Positions 1 through 12,538 of a stretch of DNA of 64,000 bases are shown here, in pieces. The translations under genes were made by a program, and so were the position numbers. The DNA lies in assembly GCA_033297075.1 (NCBI GenBank), contig MU858189.1, positions 37,132 to 101,131 on the forward strand. The letters run 5' to 3'. How positions within the stretch are numbered: the stretch's first letter is position 1; each line of letters begins with the position of its first letter. This DNA is from Rhypophila decipiens. Taxonomy: Eukaryota > Ascomycota > Sordariomycetes > Sordariales > Naviculisporaceae. A model generated the notes under the pieces. That model was not told the origin of the DNA. It made no database searches and worked only from the letters and a program-made list of their open reading frames with translations.

Positions 1-538
1 CGTGGTCGCTATATATACTTGAGGCCGCAACCTCCCCATCAATGGCGTGCTCTCAAACATTTAACATCATCACCGCACTTGTGTTTGCAATACTGCTGTA
101 CTTACGAATCAAGATATCTGCAATCCCGATGCGGTACCGGCTCGGTGCCGTCAATTTGAGGTTGTCACCATATCGAGTGCAAGCACCTCATTGTCCATCT
201 GCGATTCCGGGTAGTAGGCCGGACATAAGATCGGATCTACCAGCCCTGTACTCGTCAATTTCACACTGCCTTATCAGATGGTGTCAATGTACTAGTGTAC
301 AGTATACTATATAGGAAAGGTGTCGACTCGGCAAAAATAGCCCATGGTTGGTGCTTGATAATGCTGTTATTCGCGGGGTGGATCGCGTCATCTAAGGCCT
401 CGCCGATCCGGCCCAGAGCCCGAGTGGCTTCTACTACATCAAACGATTCTCCGAGCCCTGGCCGGTTCCGATACTTGTATTCCATCAAATCTATCCAAGT
501 CTTTGCCCCGAACCATGCCCGATTTGTATTTGTCACTC
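1..538. other. gene-free left edge
   Basis: No convincing gene. An ATG at 42 opens a 90-codon frame with a hydrophobic start, but its remainder has no domain character and no supporting splice pattern. Confidence 0.4.
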
Positions 539-2075
539 CTACTCGGTTGGAATCTTGAAACCGCCAGGACACAACCTTGCAAAAATACCTTCCGGATCGT
601 ACTTTTTACTGACCTCCCTCATCAACTTGACATTATCCTGCCCATAACTCTCCAACACCCTCTGCGACCCATCTGCATAATAAAGATACAGCCAATCCTG
701 CGCTCCCCCAATCGACTCGGCAAACGCTCTCACGTCCTCAACCCACTTCTTAACAAGCGGATAAGCGAACTTTTCCTGTTCAGCAGTCTTGACCATCGTC
801 ACTGCCAATAACAAGATCGAGTTCTCAGTAACTGTTTTTTCCAGCCCCAGGATATTTTCAGGTCCTCCGCTTGCACTTGCTGCGAGACCGCCAAAGTACC
901 TGGGCACTGGCTGGAACAAGCACTGCGTCTCAAAGTCCTGCTCGGGAATAAACCGAATCAGCTGCTCGACGAGCTTGTCATGCTGGGCCGAGCAATATTC
1001 CAGGATGCGCATGTCGTTTTTGAAGGTTAGTGTGAACCAGGTGTCGCTTTTCCCTCATGTTAGCAGCCAAGTCACTACCAGCGCCGAGGGAGAGAAAGAC
1101 TTACTACCGGTCCTGGGTAATGATGTACTCGTGCGCCATCTCCCGGATACTGGTCATCTTGGACATGTTCATCATCTGATCCAGACTCAACCACTCCTGG
1201 AGTGCCTCCCCGCCGCCTTCTTTCCCATCGACATTGACTACCAATGTGGCAACGACATTATCTCGCACCATGGGGTTATGTCCAATGATAACAATGAGAT
1301 TGTCATCCCGGGAGTCCATCTCGTCATTTCCCAGCCGATCCGTGAATCGAACTAGCGCTTCCAGTCCTTTCGGGATGATAGTCTTGGGCGAGATGATCAT
1401 GCCGCCCCATACCTTTGTGCACGGGATAGTGGTCATTACGAACGAGGTGACGATTCCAAAGTTGGCGCTGCATCCTGCTCCTTTGAGGACACGGAAAAGG
1501 TCGGGATGGGAAGAGTGGGTGACGGAGGGCAGGATCGTCCCATTGGAGAGAATGACGTCGTAAGAGACGACATTATCGCATGCCCAGCCTTTGCGGGCCG
1601 TAAAGAAAGTGTTGCCGCCGCCGAGGAGGAGACCGCCCACGCCGACATTTCCTTCTCTACCACCGGGGACTACGACGCCGTGGGGCTCGAGCGCGGTGTA
1701 TACTTCTTTCCAGCGAGAGCCGGATTGGATTGTCGCGAGCTTGGTATTGGGATCGTAAGTAGTGGAATTGAGCAAGCCGAGGTCGAGGGTCACGCCGGAA
1801 GAGATGTTGTTTGAGTTGGCGTGGACCATGTGCCCGCCTGAGCGGACTGCAAAGGGGGTTGAGGTTGAGACTAGGACCGGGAGGATCCGTGAGATTTGCT
1901 GGGCGCTGGTGGGCTGGAGGATTAGAGACGGCTGGGGGCTTCGTGCGCAGATGGACCAGTACGAGGATTGTCGGGCTACGTAGGCATCTGAGCTAGGTGT
2001 GTGGATTTTCGAGGCGGGGAGGCCAGCGTCGAGGAGGAGGGACTGAAGGTTTGGGCATGTGGTTGTGGTAGACAT
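539..2075 (-). CDS. FAD-linked oxidoreductase (BBE-like, FAD_binding_4)
   Basis: Two exons (2075-1105 and 1046-539) joined over a 58-nt intron at 1047-1104; the spliced frame reads DRY-DTW across the junction and gives 492 residues. The N-terminal half is a PCMH-type FAD domain: RSGGH (His82) is the usual site of 8-alpha-histidyl FAD attachment, followed by a glycine-rich stretch GNVGVGGLLLGGG near residue 145. The cysteine that makes a second flavin bond in some family members is not seen there. The C-terminus has a BBE-like end: a YYADG segment, then a YGQDN stretch near the last 35 residues, then KYDPEGIF. No signal peptide is evident, so it is probably cytosolic. Enzymes of this family oxidise alcohols, sugars or specialised metabolites; the substrate cannot be read from sequence. 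It is transcribed in the same direction as the ABC exporter about 2.5 kb upstream. Confidence 0.9.
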
Positions 2076-2465
2076 GCTGAGAATGTGTTTTCCAGCCTCG
2101 GCAGTTCAGAATACCACTAACACTTGTGAAGCATATTAGTAGATGGGAGACATCGGTTCTTTAATCTTTATTACCCCTCGCACAAGTCAAGAACCCCCAT
2201 CTTATCGTCAACAGTCCCGTCCCCTAGCTTCGGAAGACGATGCTACATGCCAAGGCACCCCTTGTTTAGTCATCTTGACCTCCCATTCGTCAAGTCTGAG
2301 GCTGTACTACTACCGGCCGCATGCACCACGCGGCCGCTGGGCGGGACCCTCGCACTTGGCAGTGGGTATAAAGCGACTTGGTTACCACTTTGAGATGGAG
2401 TCCCGGAGACGGTGGCCGTTGAGGTGCATAGTCTTTTCATGCTGGTTCGACATAGGCCTAGACCG
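2076..2465. other. intergenic between oxidoreductase and hypothetical gene
   Basis: Holds the promoter side of the oxidoreductase and the 3' side of the next gene. A long plus-strand open frame crosses it (from 2143), but it is low complexity and runs antisense into the next gene. Nothing else seen. Confidence 0.4.
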
Positions 2466-3890
2466 TCAGTCCAACTCGCCGTCATCACCACTCTCCTCCT
2501 CATCTACACTAGCAAGCCATTTCCACAGCCAAAACAGACCAGAAAGTCTCCTTTCACAAACCTTCCAAAGCCACGCAAAAGGATTCCCAAATGGCCATAT
2601 CCCATCATTCTCAAACAGAGGCCGTTCCCAGCGCCAAACCAGTCCTACGTCTCCACCGTCCCGCAGCAAAGGGAGCAATGCCCAGCACGGATTCCTCTCA
2701 AAGAGAAGACAACCCTTCATTTTCGCCCCGTCCAGTTTAGGCAGTTTTCCCCTCCCTGTCTCGCGTTGTTGTAACAACAATGCCTTCTTCTCGCTCCCCG
2801 GGTCGGTGTTACTCCAGAATGTGTGTATCCAACCCAGAGGTAACACTTTCGTTTCTCGAGCCTGCATCCGTTCAACTCGCCATCTTGCGTCCAGTAATCT
2901 GCCCCATACAATCCCCAAAACGACCTCCGTCCTCCAAAGACCGACAGCCTCACCATGATCTTGAGGTTGCAGCACCCGCCGTCTCAGATAGTCCATCTCC
3001 CTCTCAACCCAAAACCTTTCTGCGTCCTTTCCCAGAAGCGGAACCCATTTGGCGATCCCCCGTCCATCATGGACTCTATGAACCCGATCCGCCTCAACAA
3101 GCACCAAATGGGCCCTGTACTCCGTGTCAATCAAAACCCGACAATCAGGATCCCCATGACAAGCACAAGTCTTGACGCTCCGAGTCCTCAGCTGAAATTC
3201 CGTTTTTCTACCAGGATACAAGCTCAACGTTTGGAGCATGTCTGTTTGCCATTGCCGATGGGTCCGTCGTTCGTGAAGAAAGGCATTAAATCGGGCGATT
3301 TCACGAGCGAGAGCCTGTGCTTCTTCTGCCGCGACCCGAATCTTCTCTGCTTCGGCGGCGGCAGCGCGGGCACGGGATTCCCTTTCTAGTATTCGTCCCC
3401 TTTCTAGGGCGCAGGATGAGCAGCATAATTGTCTGTTTCTGTTGCTACAGCAGCTTGTTGTTGTGGTGGTGGTGATGGTGACTTGTTGGGCGTAGGCTGC
3501 TCTGATGTCTGCTTCTGACGGGGAGACAGATCTCCGGGTATGATTGCCGGCTGAGAGATCAGCTTCCCATGCCGCAGAAGGTGACGGCGCAATATCGAGC
3601 TTCTCCTCAATGACCAGGTAGCCTTCGGAATTTTCTCTCGAGAATGCTGACGAGGCGTCACTGGCACTGTCCTCGTCGGTCTGCGAGGACGAGATATCCG
3701 CATGTCCTCCGCCCAAAAGTCGGGCAATCACCTGTGCACATTTCCGACACAGCTTCTTGGGGTTTGCCTTGCATTTATCGCACAAAACATGGCGGTGTGT
3801 CTCCGGCACGTCTCGGCTCCTCGGGTAGACCAGGTCGTGCGTCATGTCGTCCAGCGCGAAACCGCAGAGGTCGTCGTGGAGGGAGTCCAT
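2466..3890 (-). CDS. uncharacterised protein with Cys pairs and helical Ala/Glu/Arg region
   Basis: A single uninterrupted frame of 474 codons starting with ATG at 3890. I do not recognise the family. Residues 37-51 carry two CxxC pairs (C37, C40, C48, C51), which could bind zinc. Residues about 65-110 are Ser/Asp-rich and look disordered. Next come a poly-Thr run, two further Cys clusters (SCCS and LCCSSC near 150-162), and a charged Ala/Glu/Arg stretch about 165-215 likely to be helical or coiled coil. The last ~90 residues are unusually rich in Trp, with a final acidic tail. It lies between two metabolism genes on the same strand. A function is not inferable; the length and continuous frame support it as a real gene, although the Trp-rich C-terminal end could be mis-predicted if an intron is missed. 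Confidence 0.65.
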   Translation of the reverse strand: MDSLHDDLCGFALDDMTHDLVYPRSRDVPETHRHVLCDKCKANPKKLCRKCAQVIARLLGGGHADISSSQTDEDSASDASSAFSRENSEGYLVIEEKLDIAPSPSAAWEADLSAGNHTRRSVSPSEADIRAAYAQQVTITTTTTTSCCSNRNRQLCCSSCALERGRILERESRARAAAAEAEKIRVAAEEAQALAREIARFNAFLHERRTHRQWQTDMLQTLSLYPGRKTEFQLRTRSVKTCACHGDPDCRVLIDTEYRAHLVLVEADRVHRVHDGRGIAKWVPLLGKDAERFWVEREMDYLRRRVLQPQDHGEAVGLWRTEVVLGIVWGRLLDARWRVERMQARETKVLPLGWIHTFWSNTDPGSEKKALLLQQRETGRGKLPKLDGAKMKGCLLFERNPCWALLPLLRDGGDVGLVWRWERPLFENDGIWPFGNPFAWLWKVCERRLSGLFWLWKWLASVDEEESGDDGELD

Positions 3891-4531
3891 GATCTCTGTC
3901 TGCTCTGCGTACCTCTAAAAGATGAAACGACCAAGATTCGAAGATCTTGTGTTGGCGGAAGAACTGCTGCCTGGTCGTGGTGCCTGTCTGTAGACGGTAC
4001 CAACGACATGGAGTCGATCGGTGTCAGATAGTGAAACATGCGAAAAGGTTCAGGCACCAAAAGCCCGCAATGCATACCAGCGATTACCTATGTCCGCTAG
4101 CTCAAAGTCAAAGTTGAATCGGCTCTCCCATTCTCCACCGTAGGTGTGGCCAAGGTTTGTCAAAGTTTAAAGTTAAAGTTCACAGAAACGCGTGGTCTCA
4201 TCGGTCAGCCAATAGAAGCCTAATATCGGAAATTTCCGGACCAATCATCGAGTCTCGGTTGAAAGTTGGGCTTGGCCTTTTCATTTGTGCCGAGTTCACC
4301 AGTCCAAGCGTAAAAGTCACTGGAACAAATCGTCTTAGAAAAAAACGGACGCGATATGATGGAACGTCTATATGTAGGTTAACCTCTATCCCGATGTCTA
4401 TATCCATGATTTTGCGCCTGAAAAATTAAAATAAAGAAGGATATCCAAAAAGAGTAAACGCATCCAGCACAGAGCCTAACAGGAAATAGGAAATCCCAGC
4501 TCGCTCAAAACCAGTGCCCAAGAAGCCCCCA
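3891..4531. other. intergenic with AAAGTT/AAAGTC motif runs
   Basis: Promoter of the hypothetical gene and 3' flank of the ABC transporter. Two clusters of AAAGT(C/T) units occur at 4101-4116 and 4160-4181. No gene seen. Confidence 0.4.
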
Positions 4532-7500
4532 TCACTCATTCTTTGACTTTCCGCCAAATCCCCACTTCTTGACCCTAAACAGATAATAAAGGACCACCGC
4601 AGCCCCGATATTAAAGACGATATACACCCACATGATGCCGAAATTCCTCCACCGATCTCCCCAATAGATATCTGCCATGGCCATGAACTCGTCCGCCACG
4701 CTCATAGCGCAGTATCTGCACTTCTCCAACGCACCGGGATTCTGCAACAATCCCGGAGCACCCGCCTCAAACATGGGACCCAGATACTGCGCGCAGGTCA
4801 AGTTCATCCCGGGCGGAGGCGAGAATGTCAGTGTCTCGGACAGACTGCACTCCACCGGTCGCCCGTGCAACATGGTCGACACAATGCCGCTGATCCAGTA
4901 GGTGAAGGGGCTGAGGTAGTACATAAAGACCCAGAAGCCGGGTAGCGCAACCTTGGTTTGCAAAACACCGCTGAAGATGATGCTCATCATGGTGAGTAGG
5001 ATCACAACGCCCGCGGCGGCTTGGGCGTCGGGCATGGCGACGATAGTCATGTGGGCGAATGCCGACGAGTAGATGAACAGTTGGATGGTGAACAGCAGTA
5101 TCAAACCTTGCCGGGACGATGCTTGTGCGGTGCCCATGACGGGGTAGTAGAAACACGCATAGGTGAGGATGCCCGTCAGAATCTGATAGGGAATCTCGAC
5201 AACGATGTTGGCGATGATAAAGGCCTTCCAAGAGTAAACCTTGGAGGGCCGCTCGCGGACTTCGTACAAGGACCGCTGGGTGATAAACAATGGCTGGATT
5301 TGCTGGACTAGGGTGGTAAAGATGGTGGTGACCTTGAAGACAGCGAAGATGACACCTCGCATGCCGGCTTGAGTGCCGTCAGGCCTCCAGAAGGTGAAGC
5401 CAATAAAGAGGCCAGACATGGCGCCCAAGAGGAGCTTGGCCAGCACGTAGCCGGGCATGCGCCAGTACTGCTGGAAGATGCGCTCCGTGACGGTGTAGAC
5501 CTGCTTGTAGAAGGGCATGGCGAATTCCGTGTTGCTGTCTTGCTCTTCTTGGCTTTCTGCTGGCTTCGAAACATCAGCCGCAGCATGGATCCGATCAAGC
5601 TCTGCCATGACACCCTTGCAATTCGGGCTTGCCTTCCATACCGAGTGCCAGTCCAGTCCGCTGCTGTTGGTCCCCTCAGCGACAATCTCGAGCATGTACT
5701 CGGCCGGGTTCTCTTGGTCGCCACACTGTCTGGCTCCGTTGGTCTCAAAGTAAGTCAAAAGAGATTGCGAGTTGCGTCCAATGTCGCCAAAGTAGACAGT
5801 CTTGCCGCCCTTGGCGAGAAACAAGAGACGGTCAAACTGTTGAAACAATAGAGCATTGGGCTGATGAATGGTGCAGAGAACGGCCTGGCCGGCGTCGGCG
5901 AGTTTGCGAAGGAAGACACAGATGGCCCAGGCACTCTGGGAATCAAGACCGCTGGTAGGTTCATCGAGGAAGAGAAGCAGCTTGGGCTTGGCGACCAGTT
6001 CGACACCAATTGTGAGCAGCTTGCGTTGCTCCACGTTGAGACCTTGGCCGGGGATGCCAACAACCGCATCGGCATACTCTTCCATGCCGAGCATCTTGAT
6101 GACTTCTTCGACAAAGGCGTATTTCTCGGCGGTACTGACCGACGGTGGGCGACGGAGCATAGCACTGAACCGGAGACTTTCTCGGACGGTGGATGTATCG
6201 AGGTGGAGATCTGTGCATGTCAGCTGTCAGCTGTGATGGTCAAGGAAAAATGGACATGAGAAGAGGGCCTACCTTGTTGTTGAACATATCCAGTCTGACG
6301 CTGGAAATCAGCACCAAAGGGACGTCCATTAACGAGCATGTCGCCCGTAACAACGCCGACATTGGTCCTCTGCGCCAAGACATCCAGCAGCGTGGTCTTT
6401 CCAGCTCCCGAAGCACCCATCAGCGCTGTCAAGGTGCCAGGCTTGACCCACCCAGAAACGTGATCCAACAGACGTCTGGTCCCTTCATCGCTCTTGACAG
6501 GAACATCATAAACGACGTCCTTCCAGGTGAAGATATCCTTCTGAGGTTCGATAGCAGCAGATACGCCCTTTCCAGCCGTGTCTTGCTCGGCCCTCTTGAC
6601 CTCGCCTTTGCCGCCGCCCTCCTCATCTCCCGTTGCTCCGGCCAAGCTTGATGGAACACCTCCACGTCGGAAGACCAACATCTCGGCTGTGCTGCTCACA
6701 TCGCTATTCATCTCGACGGCCAGGAAATACATGGCCATGAAAAAGATCAAGAATGCAATCAGGATGCCAAAATTCCTCCACACGTGACTGTAGTAGTACG
6801 AGTACGTGGTGGCTATATATGCATCTCCGCTGACTGTCTCGCGACCAGGGACAGCTCCAGCAGCCGCACAGATCCAGGTACCAGACCTCTCACCAGCAGG
6901 AAGGTTAGGGTATGGCGGTACTCTGTCGCTGCAAATGAACTCGCGGCCATGGAATTCGTTGGCCACCAAGATCTCGAAAGCGTAGTAGAGGGGGTTGATA
7001 TGCCGGATCCAGCCAAACCAGGGGTGCATCTCGGGGACAGCAACGATGAATCCAGTGTACATGATGAGCGCGATGGCCATAACGCCGGCAAGTGCCATGG
7101 CCTGGCTGACAGTCTTGGTCACGGCTGCCAAGGTTCTGAAAACGGCCGACATGACAAAGGTGCACAGGTACGAGATGAGAAAGTACAAGAAGAACTGGCC
7201 CGGCTCGCGATGAAGACCCGAGAGAAAATAGGCTAGAAGATTGAACACTGTAGCCGTCGCAAACTTGATGGGTATGTCGGCGACGATGCCAGCTGCAGCC
7301 TCGGTGGCCGGGTGGTAGAATGCGTAACTGTGGTGCTTCTCGACGATGGGGCGCTGCGCGTAGAGGGCCTCGATCTCCGAGATGGCGGTGAGGGCGTTGA
7401 GCAGAAGGGCCATGAAGAGGGTGGAGCCCTTGGAAGAAAAGCCGGCAGTGGCGTCTGCAGCGTTTCCATAGAAGATGGAACCAATGATGAGTGCCAGGAC

Positions 7501-9169
7501 AAGGTTGGCAAACATCATGGAGAGCGGCGCGTGCAGGTCGTTCCAGAGGCGTTGGTATGCGCGCTTAGTGTTGAAGCGGATCTGCATGGGGATGGAGATG
7601 ATGTATGGCGAGCGCGGCCGGACGTGCTTGGCTTGTCGACGGGCTTTGGATTCACGAAGCGTAGTGAGAGTCTGGGGAACTGCAAGGGACTCCTTTGATG
7701 TGGTCGAGTCTCCCGATGAAGGGGAAAATTCGGCCGAGTAGGCGGCCATTTCAGACTGGAGAGCAGCGAACTCTGGGGACGCCAGCCAGTACCGCTCAAA
7801 CTCTTCTGGAGTGCGTGGGACCTTGTCTTCCATGCCCGGTTTCGGGATGCGCTCCATGGGGTTGGTGACAGAAGTCAGAAAGTCGCCAGTGGTCTGACGG
7901 GCAGGGCATTCCCATCCCTGCTTCTCAAAGAAGTGCTTCGCTGCAGAAGCTGGGCCGAAATAGATCTGACGTCCTTCGTAGAGAACCGTGGTCTTGTCAA
8001 AGACATCGTATATGGCCTGGCTGGCTTGGTACATGGCGACGGCATGCGTTCGAACGCCAATGTCGGACGATACGCGCAGAGCCTCGACAAACTTGAGGGC
8101 GGAGGACGAGTCGAGGCCGCGGGTGGAGTTGTCCCATGCGCATATGTTGGACTCGGCAAGCATCATTTCGGCGATGCTCACTCGCTTGCGCTCACCTCCG
8201 GACACGCCGCGGACGTAATCGTTGCCGACCTTGGTGTGATAGGTGTGAGAGAGGCCGAACATGGCCATGACGACACGGGCCATGTATTGGCAGTATTCGT
8301 CCCGTGACATGTCCATGATTCGGTTGGACGGCGTGCGCATGGCAGCAGCGAACTCGAGTGTTTGGCCGACGGTAAGATGCGGGAAGTGCTTGTCGACCTG
8401 TCATGGGTTATCAGCGACGGCCTTTGCCAGACAGAGGAGTGGTTGCAGTGATCTCGCGTACCTCTTGGTTATACACCAGCTCGCCCTTGAACTCCTTCTT
8501 CATCCTGTCCTGTGGGATGCCGTCATATTCAACGACCGACTTCTTGTCCAACTCTAGACTATACAGCTCGCCGCACATGGTCTTCAGGAAGGTCGAGCAT
8601 CCCGACCCTGGTCGTCCAAGGACCGCTAACAGCTCACCGGCTCTCACCAGTCCATTGAAGCCGTGCAAGATCTGCCTCCGGGGGGCTTTTTTGGAGCCAA
8701 AGAACTCGGCTGGACGGAAGGGCGCAGACAGAACCGAGCTAATGCTATCTTGCAGCTGCAGAGCCGCCCCGGAACCGTAGACGCTGAGGTCTTTGAACAT
8801 GAAGCCAAGACCATGGAGAGTGCTTCCCTTCTCCGACTGCTTGTTGACAAAGTCCCTCAGCCACATGGTGACGTCAAAGTGCTTGCTCGTTGGGTCGAGA
8901 GCTGCATCGAGGTCCGAGTCGAGGGCAGCATCGATGTTGGGTTGGTCCTGATCGTGTCCTTGCCTGCTGGCGACCGAGAGCGCCGTGGCGATGCGCCGAA
9001 GTTCATCCGCCGTGGCCTCCCCCATGGAATGGTGATGTCTACCATGGTCGCCTACCGTTGTGTCCGTACCAAAGTCGTGGGATGTTTTGCCGCTGCTGTG
9101 CAGAGGCATAATGGGTGGGGATGACGCCTCCGGGTCCCGGGTGCCAGGCTGGTGAGTTTCCGAGTCCAT
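4532..9169 (-). CDS. PDR/ABCG-type multidrug ABC transporter
   Basis: Three exons (9169-8462, 8397-6273, 6210-4532) separated by 64- and 62-nt introns give 1503 residues, the normal length of fungal full-size PDR pumps. Order is NBD1-TMD1-NBD2-TMD2. NBD1 has the degenerate Walker [10 protein letters not shown] (about 185-193), signature VSGGERKR and the atypical [12 protein letters not shown]2 has the canonical GASGAGKTT (about 897) with the degenerate signature LNVEQRK and [10 protein letters not shown]. This asymmetric split of motifs is typical of CDR/PDR pumps. Two blocks of hydrophobic segments follow the NBDs, and a Cys-containing extracellular loop precedes the last helix. It should export hydrophobic drugs or metabolites across the plasma membrane using ATP. 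The ATG at 9169 is preferred over upstream non-ATG codons in the same frame; a TATAAA lies 144 bp upstream. Confidence 0.95.
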
Positions 9170-10896
9170 CGTGGGGGTTAGGTCTCTTATGATACTAACG
9201 GCCCCGGTCAGTTTGGTTGACTCTGTAGATGGGTGAACGAGTGACAGCAGTTGGTGTGAAAGAGTGCGACGTTGAAAGCACAAAGCCAAGGGGCAGAAGG
9301 GGGCCCATGTTGTTTATAAGTGTACCCCCGTGTGCAGCTTCTGCTCTCCATCGTCATCTCCTTTCTTGGGTGGGCTCGGTGGGCTGTGGCATGTCGAACA
9401 ACGGACCGGGACTGGGAATCAGGGTCAAAATTTGCAGCCATCCCACATCTTCCTCATCAAAATGGGGGCAAGCGCAGAGTCGAAGCTCCGGGTTCCCGCA
9501 AGTGGGCCGTCCCGTTATCATGGGCTCCACCCCGTCGGCATGATTGACCATGCCGAAAGCGTTTGGTGATGTGGCACGTCTCTTCAGCCCTTTGAAGTTT
9601 CGCCGCCGGTGGGCCTTGATCGGTGCATCCTGCTGCCGTCGCGAGCGACTTGGCGTGGTGGTTTGAGCCGAGGTTCGACTGATCTCAGCAAATGCCAGGA
9701 TGATGCCGGGATGTGGCTCACAGAGCTCCCTGCGACACGGACTCCTTTATATGAGGTCGTCATTCGAAAAAAAAATACACGTGAAAGAGAGCAAAGGGCT
9801 CACAGTGAAGAATGCGGTTCTTTGGTGCGGTTATCGCAGCGTTGTTGAGCCTCAAGTTCTCTGGGCTTCGAGAGAACCGCTAACGGGTGCGCATGAGCAT
9901 GGGCTAGGGGGCAGGCCTGCCACTGTGGGTCGTCGCTCTTGGCAGAAACAGCAAAGAATCCCAGGCCGGTCCTCGACATGATCGACTTGAATGATGAAAT
10001 GTGGTCAACAGCATTTGACCTTGAATATGAGCTTGGATAGGTTGAACACCAAAATGCCGCCTTCGGCTTCACGCATTTCTTCATTGTGGTTGGACCTCAG
10101 CGCCAGATTGTTTACAGACGGGAGTCTGGAGACTGGACCTGACTCTTCAAGATCCGTCCTTGGCAGGGCTCATTTCCCGGGAGATCCACCCTGCCACCCT
10201 CAGACAGTGGAGATGGCCCCTGGAAGAACGAGTCTTGGCGCCTAAATCTAGCGGAGCCCAAAGCCAGAATGGACAGGGGACACGAATCACAATTTCATGA
10301 CGCAATCCGTGGGATTTTGAACCCGACGACCGGAGATCGGAAGCGAACGAATCCCTTCTCCGGACATGTGCCGGAATGCTTCTCGAAACGAACCCCGATG
10401 AGTCACGATAAAGGCCGGACGCCGGACGGGTGGTGCGGCCAATGAGGAAGCAGGTTCGGAATATTGCAGATTGCTGGTTGGATCGACCCGACGTGATCTG
10501 GGAACAGGATTGGCGCAAGTATTTTTGCGCGGAGGCCGGGACTCGAACCGATGGCCCGATCATGATATCAGTTTCAGAAGGAAGGAGCAGGAGAGGCGTC
10601 ACAACGAGTTGCAAGTTCGTTCGAGACTCACATGCTGGACCACGGACGGCACACCTAGGCGAGTGAGAAGGAACGGTCACCAACGGGGCCTTCCAGTATT
10701 TCTACACATCAGGCACACAGCGGCTGGAATAAGGTCTACGACTCTTACAGCTACTGTCCAAGGCCATACGAGTCTTGACCATCTACCATGCATTCCGGCT
10801 GATGATTTCATTGCCCCCCTATCGTCCACCATTTATACATAATACCACAGCCATGTCACCCTTCCTTGTCGACTGTGCGTTGTTCTTTCCAGGCCT
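9170..10896. other. 1.7-kb gene-free region upstream of the ABC transporter
   Basis: Contains the ABC transporter promoter (TATAAA at 9313-9318, minus) and the 3' side of the sorbosone dehydrogenase gene. Short open frames occur on both strands without domain content. A T-arm-like string at 10535-10570 does not fold as a tRNA. Confidence 0.4.
9313..9318 (-). promoter_or_regulatory. TATA box of ABC transporter
   Basis: TATAAA on the minus strand, 144 bp before the ATG at 9169. Confidence 0.45.
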
Positions 10897-12391
10897 TTAT
10901 TTGGGCGTAAGCAGATAAATCTCTCCCTCGGCGCTGTTGTCGCTCCCGACAAACAAACCACGTCCCGCAGGATCCCAGCTGGCAGCAGTCAAGCGGAAGC
11001 AGTTGCTCATGGTCAGGCCATTGGCGGTACAGCTGCCCGGGTTCGGCGCCCCAAAGATGTCCTTGTAACCAGTCATGCTATCGGCCGGAGCAACGGGGTC
11101 GTAGCTCCCGTCGGCGAGCTGGGTGAAGGGGATCTGAACGACCTTGAAGCCCGTGGCTGGCTGGCGGTTCCAGGATCCGTGGAAGGCGACGTACATGTTC
11201 TTGGCCTCCTTGTCGAACGCGTTCCAGATTGGTGCCGAGTGGGCTTGGAAGCTGAGGCGCGGCGGGATGGACTTGCCGTTGCAGCTTGCGTCGTTGTAGG
11301 AGCTGTTGGGAGAGAGGACGAACTGCGAGCCGGTCTTGAGGCCCGACGAGGAGGAGAACGAGGAGGCGTCCCATACTGTGAAGCACGTTGGGTAGCCGTA
11401 CCAAGCGTTTCTGGTCTTGAGGGGGTCGCCGACTGTGGTTTACAGGTCAGTGGGGGGCTTCGGGGAGGGCGGGCTCAATGGGGAATGGGGAGGACTCACG
11501 GTTGTTGAGCTTCTCTGCCGGATTGTTGGTGTGAATGTCTTTGCGCTGGCCGTTTTCGGTGCGGGCAAAGTCCTGTCAACAAGTCAGTTTGGGGAACTTG
11601 AGAAGAGCTATGTTGGTGCCACTCACATCACCGCTGTTCTCGACACCCCAGACAATGCCGTTGGGATCCTGGATGAAGCCAATCTCGTTACGCAAGCCAT
11701 AGCCAAACACCTCGCCGTCGGTGTTGTAGTTGTAGCCACTGGCAGGCGCCTTGCTGACGTCAAAGATCTTGATGATGGCCCGACCGGTGCTCGGCTGAGC
11801 GGACGCCATGTCCAGGTTGGCATTGCTGCCCACCTGAAGCAAGACAAAGTTGGGGTTCTGCTTGACCACCATGACCGTCCGGGTCGAGTGGATGCCGGTC
11901 GACATGCCCTTGACCACCGTCTTTTGGTTGCTGATCTTCATGGTCGCCGCGTCGTAGTCCCAGCTGTACATGGTGGTCTCGGACGAGGCATAAAGCTTCT
12001 TGCCGTCGGGGGAGAGGTCCAGGCCATGGTTGAGACCGCCGCCAGAGATCATCAGGCTGGTGCTGTTGATGCATCCGTCCGCGCCAAAGCTATGCGCCGA
12101 GAGACCCCTGGTGGCCTGGGCTACCAGCATATGGCCCAGAGGATCCCAGACGATGGTCCGGACTTGCTTGAGGCCGCCGGCGATCTTGACGGCAGACCAT
12201 CCCGAGGACACTGTGTATTGATATCGAAAGCTGGACACGCCACTGCAGCTCTTGGGCACAGGCAGTGTTGCCTGAGAGACAGCGCCTGTTGTTGTGTCAC
12301 TGGTCAGCTCACATCATCAGAGCAGGGCACGAGATGACTTACCAGCACCCAGTAGGGCAACTGCCGCGACAACCCTCTCGATGAGATGCAT
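10897..12391 (-). CDS. secreted glucose/sorbosone dehydrogenase-like beta-propeller
   Basis: Four exons (12391-12343, 12285-11627, 11572-11500, 11432-10897) with introns of 57, 54 and 67 nt; all phases agree and give 438 residues. The first exon encodes a hydrophobic leader (residues 1-20, VVAAVALLGAG core) fitting a signal peptide. The mature part resembles fungal proteins annotated as L-sorbosone dehydrogenase or PQQ-type GSDH: repeated blade-like segments (LNHGLDLSPDGKKLYAS, YGLRNEIGF, GVENSGD), a conserved HGSWNR motif and a YLLTPK end. Bacterial relatives oxidise sugars or sorbosone with PQQ; whether the fungal protein binds PQQ or is catalytic is not established. Likely extracellular or wall associated. 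A TATATAAA lies 140 bp upstream. Confidence 0.88.
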
Positions 12392-12530
12392 CGTCGTCAG
12401 AGTGTTGAGTGAAGGAATAATCTCGAGTCACCAACCAGAGGCACAGAAAGAGATCAAGAAACTACAAATCCAAGCTCCCAATCAGGATCCGCATTGGATC
12501 GAGGTGTTTGCTGTCCGCGAAGGTGGTGGT

Positions 12531-12538
12531 TATATAAA
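12531..12538 (-). promoter_or_regulatory. TATA box of sorbosone dehydrogenase-like gene
   Basis: TTTATATA on the minus strand 140 bp upstream of the ATG at 12391. Confidence 0.45.

Noticed and set aside
42..314. 90-codon frame with hydrophobic start near a TATA-like sequence; a neighbouring frame has several cysteines
   Set aside because: No coherent spliced product could be built and the remainder has no domain character; most likely chance.
2143..2958. 271-codon plus-strand frame
   Set aside because: Ser/Pro low-complexity frame partly antisense to the hypothetical gene at 2466-3890; no ordered domain.
10535..10570. String resembling a tRNA T-arm on the minus strand (GGTTCGAGTCC)
   Set aside because: The flanking bases do not form a T-stem, and no matching 5' acceptor half or D-arm exists at tRNA distance.
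11417..12337. 306-codon open frame on the plus strand
   Set aside because: It is antisense to the sorbosone dehydrogenase-like gene, whose splice phases and protein motifs are convincing.
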